Below, in pieces: positions 52,630 to 62,096 of a DNA stretch of 64,000 nucleotides. Below the pieces are notes generated by a model. That model was not told where the DNA came from and searched no databases. It saw only the letters and a list, made by a program, of their open reading frames with translations. Position 1 is the first letter of the stretch; each line of letters opens with the position of its first letter. Where the stretch lies: contig NZ_FNON01000002.1 of NCBI RefSeq assembly GCF_900107045.1, positions 1 through 64,000 on the forward strand. Reading direction: 5' to 3'. The DNA is from Amycolatopsis xylanica. Its GTDB lineage: Bacteria > Actinomycetota > Actinomycetes > Mycobacteriales > Pseudonocardiaceae. A program made the position numbers and the translations under genes.

Positions 52630-53819
52630 GCACGGTCACGCCGTGGCGGGCGGTCTGGCTGATCGCCAAGCGCGAGATCAACACCCGGCTGCGCACCCGG
52701 TCCTTCGTGGTGGGCACCGCGGCGCTGCTGGTGGCGATGCTCGGTTTCCTGGCCGTGCAGGCCTGGATCAGCGACTCGGTCGGCAAGAGCACGGTCGGCC
52801 TCACCGGGCAGACGACCGGGATCAGCGAGCAGCTCACCGCGCTCGGCGGGCAGGCCGGGCTGAAGATCGTCACCAAGCAGTTCCCCTCGGCCGAGGAAGG
52901 CAGGGCGCAGGTCGAAAGCGGCGACGTCGACGCGCTGCTGTCCGGCACCGCCGCCGAGCTGCGTGTCCTCGTCAAGTCCACTTTGGACGAAAAGCTGCGC
53001 GGGGTGCTGGACCGGATCTCCCAGCAGGAGGTGCTCAACGGGAAGCTGTCCGAAGCGGGCCTCGACCCCGGCCAGGTGCTGGCCTCGGTCGCGACCACGC
53101 GAGTGGCGGTGACCGAGCTCAAGCCCGCCGATCCGGACCGCTCGCAGCGGCTCGCCATCGGCGCGATCGTGGCGATCCTGTTGTACATCACGCTGTTCAC
53201 CTACGGCGTGATGGTGGCTCAGGGCGTGGTCGAGGAGAAGGCCAGCCGGGTGGTGGAGATCCTGCTGTCGACGGTGCGGCCGTGGCATCTGCTGCTGGGC
53301 AAGGTGATCGGGCTCGGCCTCGTCGGCCTCACCCAGCTGGTGATCCTCGCCGGGGTCGGTGTGCTCGGCGGGCTCGCGACCGGAGTGCTCACGCTGTCCG
53401 GGGTCGCCACCGGCGCGCTGCTCTGGGGCGTGATCTGGTACCTGCTCGGCTTCCTGCTCTACGCCACGCTCTATGGCGCCGCGGGCTCGCTCGTGTCGCG
53501 CCAGGAGGACACGCAGTCCGTGATCGGGCCGGTGAACCTGGTGCTCATCATGGGGTTCGTCGTCGGGCTCAACCTGATGACCTCGGCGCCGGATGGGCAG
53601 GCCATCAAGATCGCCTCGCTGGTCCCGCTGCTCTCCCCGATCCTGATGCCGGGCCGGATCGCGGCAGGCACGGCCGCGCTCTGGGAGATCGCCGCGTCGC
53701 TCACGCTGACACTGCTCGCGGTCGCGCTGCTCACCTGGCTGGGCGCGAAGATCTACCAGAACTCGATCCTGCGCACCGGCAGCCGGGTGAAGCTGATGGA
53801 CGCGCTCAAGAACCGGTGA
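52626..53819 (+). CDS. ABC-2 type permease (NatB-like)
   Basis: A 397-aa membrane partner of the preceding ATPase. One helix lies near the N terminus (about 27-47), a large extracellular loop follows (about 50-175), then five or six helices occupy the C-terminal half, including YITLFTYGVMVAQGVVEEK, a stretch typical of NatB/YhaP-like permeases. It overlaps the convergent photolyase gene by 14 nt at the 3' end. No regulator is adjacent. Confidence 0.88.
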   Translation: MSTVTPWRAVWLIAKREINTRLRTRSFVVGTAALLVAMLGFLAVQAWISDSVGKSTVGLTGQTTGISEQLTALGGQAGLKIVTKQFPSAEEGRAQVESGDVDALLSGTAAELRVLVKSTLDEKLRGVLDRISQQEVLNGKLSEAGLDPGQVLASVATTRVAVTELKPADPDRSQRLAIGAIVAILLYITLFTYGVMVAQGVVEEKASRVVEILLSTVRPWHLLLGKVIGLGLVGLTQLVILAGVGVLGGLATGVLTLSGVATGALLWGVIWYLLGFLLYATLYGAAGSLVSRQEDTQSVIGPVNLVLIMGFVVGLNLMTSAPDGQAIKIASLVPLLSPILMPGRIAAGTAALWEIAASLTLTLLAVALLTWLGAKIYQNSILRTGSRVKLMDALKNR

Positions 53820-55071
53820 TCTCGCCGTAGCGTTCGAGTGCCACCTGGCGTTCGTGGGCGTGGTCGACCATGGGCGCCGGGTAGTTCTCGTTCGCGGGGA
53901 TGTACCGGCGCGCGTAGTCGCCCTTCGGGTCGAACTTCTTGCCCTGGGTGGTCGGGTTGAAGACGCGGAAGTACGGCGCCGCGTCCGAGCCAGACCCCGC
54001 GACCCACTGCCAGTTGAGCTGGTTGGACGCGAGGTCGCCGTCGACTAGGTGCCGCATGAAGTGCCGGGCGCCCCACTGCCATGGCAAGTGCAGGTCCTTG
54101 ACCAGGAAGCTCGCGACGATCATTCGCACGCGGTTGTGCATCCAGCCTTCGGCGAGCAGCTGGCGCATGCCGGCGTCGACGATCGGGAAGCCGGTCTTCC
54201 CTTGGCACCACAGCTCGAACGCGGCCTTGTCGTCCTCGAGGCGGATCGAGTCGAAGCGCTTGTCGAGGTTCCAGCGCGCGGCTTTCGGGTTGTGCCACAA
54301 CACATCCGCGTGAAAGTCACGCCACGCGATCTCACCGCGCAGTGTTTCGTCCTCGAGGTCTTTGAGCAGCGTGCGCGGATGGACGCAGCCCCAGCGCAGA
54401 TACGGGGAAATCTTGGTCGTGCCGGGAAGATCCGGCCGATCGCGACCGTCGGCGTAGTTCACCCCGGAATCGAGGAAATCGCGCCAAAGCTTGAGCGCGG
54501 CTTTTTCACCCGGTTCGGGGAGCACCATTTTACCGACGGAGGGCGCCTTCGGGATCTTGAGCGACTTCTTCGGCTCGATCCAGTCCACTTTGGTCTTCTT
54601 GGCCGGGCTTGGCCAGGAATGGCGCACCCAGGCGCGGTAGAACGGGGTGTACACCTTGTACGGATCGCCGTCGGCCTTGGTGATCCGGCCCGGGGTGATC
54701 GCGTACGGCGAACCCGTCTCGACCCAGTCGATTCCGTTCTGCGCCAAGACTTTCGCGACGGCGGCGTCCCGCTTGCGGCCATACGGCGCGCAGTCGGTGC
54801 TGACGTGGACCTCGGTCGCGCCGACCGACTGGGCGGCTTTGAGGACTTCGGTTTCCGGGTCGCCCTTGACGATCAGCAACCGGCCGCCGAGCTGCTCGTT
54901 GAGCGCTTCGAGGCAGCCGTACATGAAGGCCAGCCGCGGTTTCCCCGACGGCTTGAGCAGCGCCTCGTCGAGCACGTACAGCGCGAGAACCTCGCCTTGG
55001 GCTGCCGCGGCGCAGAGCGCGGGATGATCGCTGAGGCGTAGATCGCGGCGGAACCAGAGCACGGCGGGCAT
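53806..55071 (-). CDS. phrB: Deoxyribodipyrimidine photolyase (class I, FAD)
   Basis: A 421-aa light-driven DNA repair enzyme that splits pyrimidine dimers. The N-terminal alpha/beta domain (LWFRRDLRLSDHPAL) binds the antenna chromophore. The C-terminal FAD domain has WRDFHADVLWHNP, DAGMRQLLAEGWMHNRVRM and NQLNWQWVAGSGSDAAPYF, with the Trp electron-transfer region. ATG 55071 is the natural start. It ends inside the permease gene (14 nt overlap) and is preceded by the family B palindromes after gltA. Length is slightly short but normal for class I. Confidence 0.94.
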   Translation of the reverse strand: MPAVLWFRRDLRLSDHPALCAAAAQGEVLALYVLDEALLKPSGKPRLAFMYGCLEALNEQLGGRLLIVKGDPETEVLKAAQSVGATEVHVSTDCAPYGRKRDAAVAKVLAQNGIDWVETGSPYAITPGRITKADGDPYKVYTPFYRAWVRHSWPSPAKKTKVDWIEPKKSLKIPKAPSVGKMVLPEPGEKAALKLWRDFLDSGVNYADGRDRPDLPGTTKISPYLRWGCVHPRTLLKDLEDETLRGEIAWRDFHADVLWHNPKAARWNLDKRFDSIRLEDDKAAFELWCQGKTGFPIVDAGMRQLLAEGWMHNRVRMIVASFLVKDLHLPWQWGARHFMRHLVDGDLASNQLNWQWVAGSGSDAAPYFRVFNPTTQGKKFDPKGDYARRYIPANENYPAPMVDHAHERQVALERYGEITGS

Positions 55072-55091
55072 CCGTGAACGGTACCCGGGCG

Positions 55092-55180
55092 GGATAAAGC
55101 CCGCTTAACCACACACCGGGATAAAGCGGGCTTTACTCCGCATCGCGCTTCGCGCTCACGGAGTAAAGCCCGCTTTATCC
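55092..55180. terminator. Family B palindromes after the citrate synthase gene
   Basis: A perfect 22-bp stem (55119-55140 with 55159-55180) and an 18-nt loop that itself contains GCGCTTCGCGC. A half unit, GGATAAAGCCCGCTTAA, lies at 55092-55108. The arm runs GGATAAAGCGGGCTTTACTC. It lies directly after the gltA stop and before the photolyase start on the same strand. Confidence 0.75.
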
Positions 55181-55182
55181 TG

Positions 55183-56499
<1,317 letters not shown>

Positions 56500-56603
56500 G
56501 CAAGTCCCTCTCACGATTGTCTGATGTATCCCTCCACGCTAGTCGAGGAAGGGGTCAGCGCGCAGCGGGTGGGTTGGCCAGAACAGGCGCTTTGGGACAA
56601 GGT

Positions 56604-57542
56604 TCACACAGCTGACACCATTTCTTCGGCCGTCGGCGGTTCCGCGCCACTGCGGGAAACCGTGATCGACGCCGCTTTCGCCGCGAAAGCGAGTGCCGCA
56701 CGCCACATTTCCGCGTCCATTTTCGTCAGATCGCGGATTCCGCGCTCGTGCAGATATGTGAGCAACGCCCCTTGGACTGTGTCACCTGCCCCGATCGTGT
56801 CGACCACCGCGACCCGCTCGGCGGGAACCTCGGCCAGCTCACCCTCGGCGGTGATCACGGCCAGCCCGTCGGCGCCGCGGGTCAGCACGACCGCGTCCAC
56901 CCCGGCCGCGACCCACTCCTTGGCGGCCTCGACCGCGTCCTTGCCGCCCGCGAGCCACTCGGCGTCGTCATCGGACAGCTTGAGCAGCCGGACGTACGGC
57001 AGCCAGGCCGCGAACCGCGCGCGGTAGGCGTCCGCGTCGCCGATCAGCGCGGCCCGGATGTTCGGGTCGAGCGCGGTCAGCACGCCGCGGGCCGACTCGC
57101 GGCGCAGCATCGTCTCGTACACGCTCGCGCCGGGCTCCAGGACCATGCCGAGGGTGCCGAGGCACAGCATGGTGGCGTCTTCGAGCGGGCCGGGGTCGGC
57201 GACCAGCCGGTCGGCGGTGCCCTCGGTGTAGAAGGTGTAGTGCGCGGAGCCCTTTTCGTCCAGCGCCACCACGGCGAGCGTCGTCGGCTCGGCGCCGCGC
57301 TGCACCAGCGCGGTGTCCACACCGGACTCGTGCAGCCGCTTGAGCAGCGCTTGTCCGAACCTGTCATCGGACACCCGGCTCAAAAAGGCCGACGGCGCGC
57401 CGAGCCTGGCCGCGGCCAGCGCGACGTTGTATGGACCACCGCCGAGCCGGGGCAGCAGCGCGCGCAGCCCTCCGTCCACAGTGGAATCCAACGGTTCACC
57501 GGGAACGAGGTCGACCAGCGCCTCTCCACCTACGACAATCAC
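56604..57542 (-). CDS. PfkB-family sugar kinase (fructokinase-like)
   Basis: A 312-aa kinase of the ribokinase/PfkB family that phosphorylates a sugar, likely fructose or a related one. The N-terminal motif is GGEALVDLVPG, the glycine-rich GGGPYNVALAAARLG follows, and the anion hole with catalytic D254 is DTIGAGDTVQGALL. GTG 57542 overlaps the stop of the TetR gene (GTGA), so the two are coupled although they appear functionally unrelated. The exact sugar is not certain. Confidence 0.9.
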   Translation of the reverse strand: MIVVGGEALVDLVPGEPLDSTVDGGLRALLPRLGGGPYNVALAAARLGAPSAFLSRVSDDRFGQALLKRLHESGVDTALVQRGAEPTTLAVVALDEKGSAHYTFYTEGTADRLVADPGPLEDATMLCLGTLGMVLEPGASVYETMLRRESARGVLTALDPNIRAALIGDADAYRARFAAWLPYVRLLKLSDDDAEWLAGGKDAVEAAKEWVAAGVDAVVLTRGADGLAVITAEGELAEVPAERVAVVDTIGAGDTVQGALLTYLHERGIRDLTKMDAEMWRAALAFAAKAASITVSRSGAEPPTAEEMVSAV

Positions 57543-58114
57543 GGCCGCGATGTTAGTCCGTCTAGCAAGAGTTCCGACAGCGCTGTGAACGCTTCCGCGT
57601 CCGAGACACCGGTCCGCTGGCCGATGAGACCGGCCTGGATGCCCTCGATGATCAACCCGGCCATCTCGGCGACGAGCCGCGCGTGGACATCACGGAACAC
57701 GCCGTCCTGGACACCCTTGGCGATGAACGCCCTGATCCGTCCCGCGGCCGCCCGGCTGTTCATTTCATAGGTCGCGCGCGCGGGCGGGAATTCCGCGATG
57801 TCCGCCATGAACGCGGCCGAGGCCCGTTTCAGGTATTCCGAAACACCGGCGAAGTACTCGCCGATGATTTCGCGGGCGTCTTCCAGCGGCGCGATCCTGG
57901 CTTCGATCTGCTCGGCGGCGCCCTTGAAAAAGTGGGCGACGACCTTCACCGCGAGCTGCTCCTTGGACGGCGCGAGCGCGTAGAGGGTCGACTTCGAGCA
58001 GCGGAGCTTGCCCGCGAGGTCGTCTAGGGTGAACTGGGCGAACCCCTCGGCGAGGAACAGGTCCTCGAGCTCACTCAGAAGTGCCCGCTGCCGGGCTGTC
58101 GGCTGTCGTGCCAT
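57539..58114 (-). CDS. TetR-family regulator divergent from an acyl-CoA dehydrogenase gene
   Basis: A 191-aa TetR repressor with the HTH at about 10-55 (FTLDDLAGKLRCSKSTLYAL) and a C-terminal helical ligand domain (TetR_C with AEQIEARIAPLEDAREI). ATG 58114 is used; the frame is open much further upstream but only across the divergent gene. It is divergent from the acyl-CoA dehydrogenase at 58205, and the 90-bp gap holds a perfect palindrome, so it most likely represses both. It is coupled to the kinase gene downstream. Confidence 0.88.
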   Translation of the reverse strand: MARQPTARQRALLSELEDLFLAEGFAQFTLDDLAGKLRCSKSTLYALAPSKEQLAVKVVAHFFKGAAEQIEARIAPLEDAREIIGEYFAGVSEYLKRASAAFMADIAEFPPARATYEMNSRAAAGRIRAFIAKGVQDGVFRDVHARLVAEMAGLIIEGIQAGLIGQRTGVSDAEAFTALSELLLDGLTSRP

Positions 58115-58170
58115 CGGATCACTATCCCTTACGCGGCCCAGAACCTTACTGTACTCTGAACGGGCCCACA

Positions 58171-58186
58171 GTACTGTTTTCAGTAC
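58171..58186. promoter_or_regulatory. Candidate TetR operator, GTACTG-TTTT-CAGTAC
   Basis: A perfect 6-4-6 palindrome in the 90-bp gap between divergent TetR and acyl-CoA dehydrogenase genes. A weaker related site, GTACTCTGAAC, lies at 58151-58161. Position and symmetry suit autoregulation plus control of the dehydrogenase gene. Confidence 0.55.
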
Positions 58187-58204
58187 CGCTCCCCGGAGGA
58201 AGCC

Positions 58205-59350
58205 ATGCCCGCCGAACGTCTGCTCCCCACGACCGAAGCGCAGGACCTCGTCGCGCTGGCCGCGGACATCGCGCGGGCCGAGCTGGCGCCGGTCGCGTCC
58301 GAGTTCGAGAAGGCCGAGCGGTTCCCCCGCGAGCAGTTCCGGCTGCTCGGCAAGTCGGGCCTGCTGGGGCTCCCGTACTCCGCGGACTGGGGTGGCGGCG
58401 AGGTCTCCTACGAGGTCTACCTGCAGGTTCTCGAGGAGATCGCGGCCGCGTGGATGTCCGTCGGCGTCGGCCTCTCGGTGCACACGATGTCCTGCTACGC
58501 GCTCGCCCACCACGGCACGGACGAGCAGCGCGACCGCTGGCTCCCCCAGATGCTCGACGGTGACCTGCTCGGCGCGTACGCGCTCTCGGAGATGCACGCG
58601 GGCTCCGACGCGGCCGCGCTGTCGACCAAGGCCGTCCTCGAGGGCTCGGACTACGTGGTCAACGGCACCAAGGCCTGGATCACGCACGCCGGCCAGGCCG
58701 ATTTCTACACGACCATGGTCAGGACCAGCGACAACGGCGGCCGCGGCATCTCCTGCCTGCTGGTCGACGGCAAGACGCCGGGCCTGTCCGCCGCAGAGCC
58801 CGAGCAGAAGATGGGTCTCACCGCGTCGACCACCGCGCAGCTCCGCTTCGAGGACGCGCGCGTGGCGTCGAACCGACTTATTGGCAACGAAGGTGACGGA
58901 CTGAAGCTCGCTTTGTCCTCGCTCAGCTCGGGCAGGCTGGGCATCGCGGCGTGCGCGGTCGGGCTCGCGCAGGCGGCGCTGGACGAAGCCGTCGAGTACG
59001 CCAAGGGCCGCACCCAGTTCGGCAGGCCGATCATCGAATTCCAGGGCCTGGAATTCCTGCTCGCCGATATGGCCGCGACGGTCGAATCCTCGCGCGCGAT
59101 GTATTTGGACGCGGCGCGCAGGCGTGATCGCGGCATGCCGTTCCAGCGCCAGGCCTCGATCGCGAAACTGGTCGCGACCGACGGCGCGATGAAGGTGACC
59201 ACGGACGCGGTCCAGGTGCTCGGCGGCGCTGGCTACACCAAGGACTTCCCGGTCGAGCGCTACATGCGCGAGGCGAAGGTGCCGCAGATTTTCGAGGGCA
59301 CGAACCAGATCCAGCGCCTGGTCATCGCACGGGAGCTCAAGAACTCCTGA
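58205..59350 (+). CDS. Acyl-CoA dehydrogenase
   Basis: A 381-aa FAD flavoenzyme of the acyl-CoA dehydrogenase family. Motifs are YALSEMHAGSDAAAL and VNGTKAWITHAG, a helical region with RTQFGRPIIEFQGL, and the catalytic base E364 in PQIFEGTNQIQRL. ATG 58205 has CCGGAGGA. It is controlled by the divergent TetR through the palindrome at 58171. It acts in fatty-acid or branched-acyl oxidation; the chain length is not clear. Confidence 0.91.
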   Translation: MPAERLLPTTEAQDLVALAADIARAELAPVASEFEKAERFPREQFRLLGKSGLLGLPYSADWGGGEVSYEVYLQVLEEIAAAWMSVGVGLSVHTMSCYALAHHGTDEQRDRWLPQMLDGDLLGAYALSEMHAGSDAAALSTKAVLEGSDYVVNGTKAWITHAGQADFYTTMVRTSDNGGRGISCLLVDGKTPGLSAAEPEQKMGLTASTTAQLRFEDARVASNRLIGNEGDGLKLALSSLSSGRLGIAACAVGLAQAALDEAVEYAKGRTQFGRPIIEFQGLEFLLADMAATVESSRAMYLDAARRRDRGMPFQRQASIAKLVATDGAMKVTTDAVQVLGGAGYTKDFPVERYMREAKVPQIFEGTNQIQRLVIARELKNS

Positions 59351-59476
59351 CCATTGTTCACTTGTCCGGACATTGACGTCCGGTGCCCGCCGAGCGACAC
59401 CGGACAACATCTCGCGACTAGAAACTCCCTGGCAGGCGGTGACTTTCGCCGCCATGCGACCACTGGGAGGAAACTC

Positions 59477-59827
59477 GTGAAGAACAGGATCATCGCCGCC
59501 GCCGGCGCGCTCGGCGTCGCGGGGTCGATCATGCTGGCCGGCGCGCCCGCCGCGTCCGCGAGCGTCGAGGCGCCGCCGTGCTCGTGGGGTAACGGGCACT
59601 TCTGGTGCTACAACCGGCCCAACATCCCCGTCGAGTGGGCAGGCAAGGTCGTCGGCTACCTCTACGGCGAGTACAACTGGTTCTCCTGCCGCTACGAGGG
59701 CGACCCCAACGGCGGCGGCGCACCGCACCCGAACCGCTGGGACTTCACCACCGCGGACAACGGCGCCCGCGGCTTCGTGCGCGATCAGTACATCTACGAC
59801 GAGACCAACGTCCTGCCCCCCTGCTGA
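59477..59827 (+). CDS. Small secreted cysteine-rich protein, SH3-like
   Basis: A 116-aa exported protein. The signal peptide (KNRIIAAAGALGVAGSIML, cleavage near ASA) precedes an about 82-aa mature part with four Cys (PPCSWG, FWCYN, FSCRY, C-terminal PPC) that could form two disulfides. The mature part is strand-rich and resembles small actinobacterial SH3-like secreted proteins. GTG 59477 has GGGAGG at 6 nt. Its role is unknown; wall binding or signalling is possible. Confidence 0.75.
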   Translation: MKNRIIAAAGALGVAGSIMLAGAPAASASVEAPPCSWGNGHFWCYNRPNIPVEWAGKVVGYLYGEYNWFSCRYEGDPNGGGAPHPNRWDFTTADNGARGFVRDQYIYDETNVLPPC

Positions 59828-59913
59828 TCCAAGGCTCGTGAGCGTTGCGGCCAGTTAGAACCCAATGCCGGGCAGTTAAGGCTTGGCTTGCGTTGTCCCT
59901 CGCCGCCTAAGCA

Positions 59914-59962
59914 CGCGAAACCCGAGTTTGGGCCATCCGATGGCCCAAACTCGGGTTTCGCG
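59914..59962. repeat. Perfect 23-bp-stem palindrome
   Basis: The left arm 59914-59936 pairs perfectly with 59940-59962 around a CCG loop. The arm contains CGCGAAACCCGAGTTTGGGC. It is the longest uninterrupted stem in the window. It could be a terminator, a replication or transposition hairpin, or an RNA structure. Confidence 0.7.
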
Positions 59963-60004
59963 AAGGCCGGTGGACGTAATGAGCGGAGCGTATGCGTCGC
60001 TCAG

Positions 60005-60029
60005 CGTTGTGAACGCCCCGTTCACAACG
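60005..60029. repeat. Hairpin CGTTGTGAAC-GCCCC-GTTCACAACG
   Basis: A perfect 10-bp stem with a 5-nt loop inside the split family A element, 42 bp after the 23-bp-stem palindrome. Confidence 0.6.
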
Positions 60030-60174
60030 TTCAACCGCCCCCAGCGGCCGACATTGGGGTAACACCGGCCGCAACACTCACGACCTACCTGACACCAAGT
60101 GGCCTAGGCCTCAGGTAGGATGGTCTGCAAGCGCTTCGGATCATGCGAGAATGCCGGTGACGTGAGGAGACGTA

Positions 60175-60780
60175 GTGACGGCCCTTCCCGAACCGCCGCA
60201 GCATCCGTGGCTGACCGTGCCGGATCACCTGCTGACGATCGAGGAATACTCGGCGCTCGGCGAAACCGATTCCGGCTTCTCGGAGCTTGTGGAAGGTCGC
60301 CTTTTGATGTCGCCGAGCCCCCGGCCGAGACACAACATCGCACTGGGAAGCCTGTATGTGCAGCTGCTGCCGCAGCTACCACCGCACCTCATGGCCATTC
60401 AAGACGTAGATGTCGACCTCGAACTCGCCCCCTCGCAGGAACCTGGGTTTTCCAGGCGCCCAGACCTCATTGTCATTGACCGGAAAGCGGTCGCCACGGC
60501 CGACGATGAGGACAGCATGCTCAAGGCAGGCGACGTGGTCATCATCGTGGAAATCGTGTCACCCGGCTCGAAGCGCACCGACTACGTGACCAAGCATGGC
60601 GAGTACGCGGACGCGGGCATTCCGTTCTATTGGATCGTGGACATCGCCGACCCGATCTCGCTGGTCGCGTGTCACCAGGCCGGGGAACTCGGCCACCAGG
60701 ATTCCCCAGCGGCAACCGGCACATTCACCACGACCGAGCCGTTCCCGCTGACGATCGATCTGGACAGCCTGAGGTCGTGA
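60175..60780 (+). CDS. Uma2-family (DUF820) PD-(D/E)xK nuclease-like protein
   Basis: A 201-aa protein of the Uma2 family, a restriction-endonuclease-like fold common in actinobacteria and cyanobacteria. Catalytic residues are visible as E40 (LVEGRLL), D97 in SRRPDLIVID, and E126 with K133 in VEIVSPGSKRTDYV; K140 follows in TKHGEYADAGIPFYW. GTG 60175 has GGAG. No partner gene is adjacent. The gene is bracketed by two family A palindromes (59835-60084 and 60774-60819). Its biological role is unknown. Confidence 0.88.
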   Translation: MTALPEPPQHPWLTVPDHLLTIEEYSALGETDSGFSELVEGRLLMSPSPRPRHNIALGSLYVQLLPQLPPHLMAIQDVDVDLELAPSQEPGFSRRPDLIVIDRKAVATADDEDSMLKAGDVVIIVEIVSPGSKRTDYVTKHGEYADAGIPFYWIVDIADPISLVACHQAGELGHQDSPAATGTFTTTEPFPLTIDLDSLRS

Positions 60781-60819
60781 GTGACGCGGCCGGTTCTAAC
60801 CGGCCGCAACACTCACGAC
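60774..60819. terminator. Family A palindrome between convergent genes
   Basis: Arms GTCGTGAGTG (60774-60783) and CACTCACGAC (60810-60819) enclose the perfect inner palindrome GCGGCCGGTT-CT-AACCGGCCGC. The left arm overlaps the Uma2 stop; the right arm ends 3 nt before the convergent amidohydrolase stop. Confidence 0.78.
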
Positions 60820-60822
60820 TCG

Positions 60823-62037
60823 TCAGGACTCGCGGTAGCGGCGCTCGGCCACCACGCCTTCGCCCTTGGCCTCGCTGAAGGTGTAGACCTCACGGCCACG
60901 CACGAACACCCGCATAGCGCGGTTCATCACGTCCAGCGGGTCGCCCGACCAGATCGCGATGTCCGCGTCCAGGCCCGGCTTCAAGGCGCCCACCCGATCG
61001 TCCAGGCCGAGCATTTCCGCCGGGTTGATGGTGATCGAGCGCAGCGCCGTCTCCGGGTCGAGACCGTCCTTGACCGCCAAAGCCGCTTGGTACACCAGGA
61101 AGTTGATCGGCACCACCGGGTGATCGGTGGTGATCGCCAGCTTCACGCCCGCGCGCGCGAGGATGCCCGCCGAGCGCATGTTGCGGTTGCGCAGTTCGAC
61201 CTTCGCGCGCGTGGTGAACAGCGGGCCGAGGATCACCGGGACGCCGCGCTCGGCGAGCAGGTCCGCGATCAGATGTCCTTCGGTGCCATGGTTGATCACC
61301 AGTTTGTAGCCGAACTCCTCGGCCAGCCGGATCGCGGTGACCATGTCGTCCGCGCGGTGGACGTGCTGGTCCCAGTACAGCTCGCCGTCGAGCACCTTCG
61401 CGAGGGTCTCGTGGGTGAGGTCGACGTCGAACGGCTTGCCCTCCGAGCGGGCGTGCTCGCGCTGGGCGGCGTAGTTGCGGGCCTTGGTGAAGGCCTCGCG
61501 GATCACCGCGGCGACGCCGAGGCGGGTCGACGGGGTCTGGTTCTTGTCGCCGTAGACGCGCTTCGGGTTCTCGCCGAGCGCGCTCTTGACGCTGACGTGC
61601 TCCGCGAAGACCACGTCGAACATGCTGCGGCCCCAGGTCTTCACGCCGATCGTCTGGCCGCCGACCGGGTTGCCCGACCCTGGCTTGATGACGACGCTGG
61701 TGATCCCGCCCGCGAGCGCGTCGTCGAACCCGACCTCGTACGGGTCGATGCCGTCGAGCGCGCGGAACCGGGCGCCGATCGGGTCGGTCATCTCGTTGGT
61801 GTCGTTGCCGGACCAGCCCTCGCCTTCCTCGTGCACGCCGAGATGCGCGTGCGCGTCGATGAACCCCGGCAGCACCCAGCAGCCCGCCACGTCGATGAGC
61901 TCGGCGTCGTCCGGGATGTCCACGTCCGACGCGGTGCCGACCGCGATGATCTTGCCGTCTTCGATGAGCACCGTGCCGCCGTCGATCGGGTCGCCGTCGA
62001 CGGGGACCACGTAGCCCCCCACAATCGCTTCAGCCAT
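60823..62037 (-). CDS. Amidohydrolase (imidazolonepropionase-like)
   Basis: A 404-aa metal-dependent hydrolase of the amidohydrolase superfamily. The metal-binding HxH is in FIDAHAHLG, later metal and active-site residues are in DQHVHRADDM, LVINHGTEGHL and AITTDHPVVP. The C-terminal part LKPGLDADIAIWSGDPLDV is typical. The family includes imidazolonepropionase and related hydrolases; the true substrate is not known. No ribosome site precedes ATG 62037. Gene order does not suggest a histidine pathway. Confidence 0.87.
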   Translation of the reverse strand: MAEAIVGGYVVPVDGDPIDGGTVLIEDGKIIAVGTASDVDIPDDAELIDVAGCWVLPGFIDAHAHLGVHEEGEGWSGNDTNEMTDPIGARFRALDGIDPYEVGFDDALAGGITSVVIKPGSGNPVGGQTIGVKTWGRSMFDVVFAEHVSVKSALGENPKRVYGDKNQTPSTRLGVAAVIREAFTKARNYAAQREHARSEGKPFDVDLTHETLAKVLDGELYWDQHVHRADDMVTAIRLAEEFGYKLVINHGTEGHLIADLLAERGVPVILGPLFTTRAKVELRNRNMRSAGILARAGVKLAITTDHPVVPINFLVYQAALAVKDGLDPETALRSITINPAEMLGLDDRVGALKPGLDADIAIWSGDPLDVMNRAMRVFVRGREVYTFSEAKGEGVVAERRYRES

Positions 62038-62096
62038 GGTGAGACACGCTAACCGAGATCAGCACAACGCGGGCACCGCCGACGCGTCTTAGGGGC

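Larger units (their letters stand above)
59835..60084. repeat. Family A palindrome split by an about 200-bp insert
   Basis: The left half (59835-59862, CTCGTGAGCGTTGCGGCC then AGTTAGAACC) and the right half (60065-60084, CCGGCCGCAACACTCACGAC) would join into a normal family A element. Everything between them looks inserted. The insert is palindrome-rich but has no transposase. Confidence 0.6.
59828..60174. other. 347-bp intergenic region with nested palindromes
   Basis: The region holds the two halves of a family A palindrome (59835-59862 and 60065-60084), separated by about 200 bp. That insert contains a perfect 23-bp-stem palindrome (59914-59962) and a second hairpin (60005-60029). No gene is supported; a short open frame here only follows the repeats. 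The Uma2 gene begins at 60175. Confidence 0.6.

Noticed and set aside
59888..60118. Short open frame across the split palindrome
   Set aside because: It merely reads through the inverted repeats and has no ribosome site.
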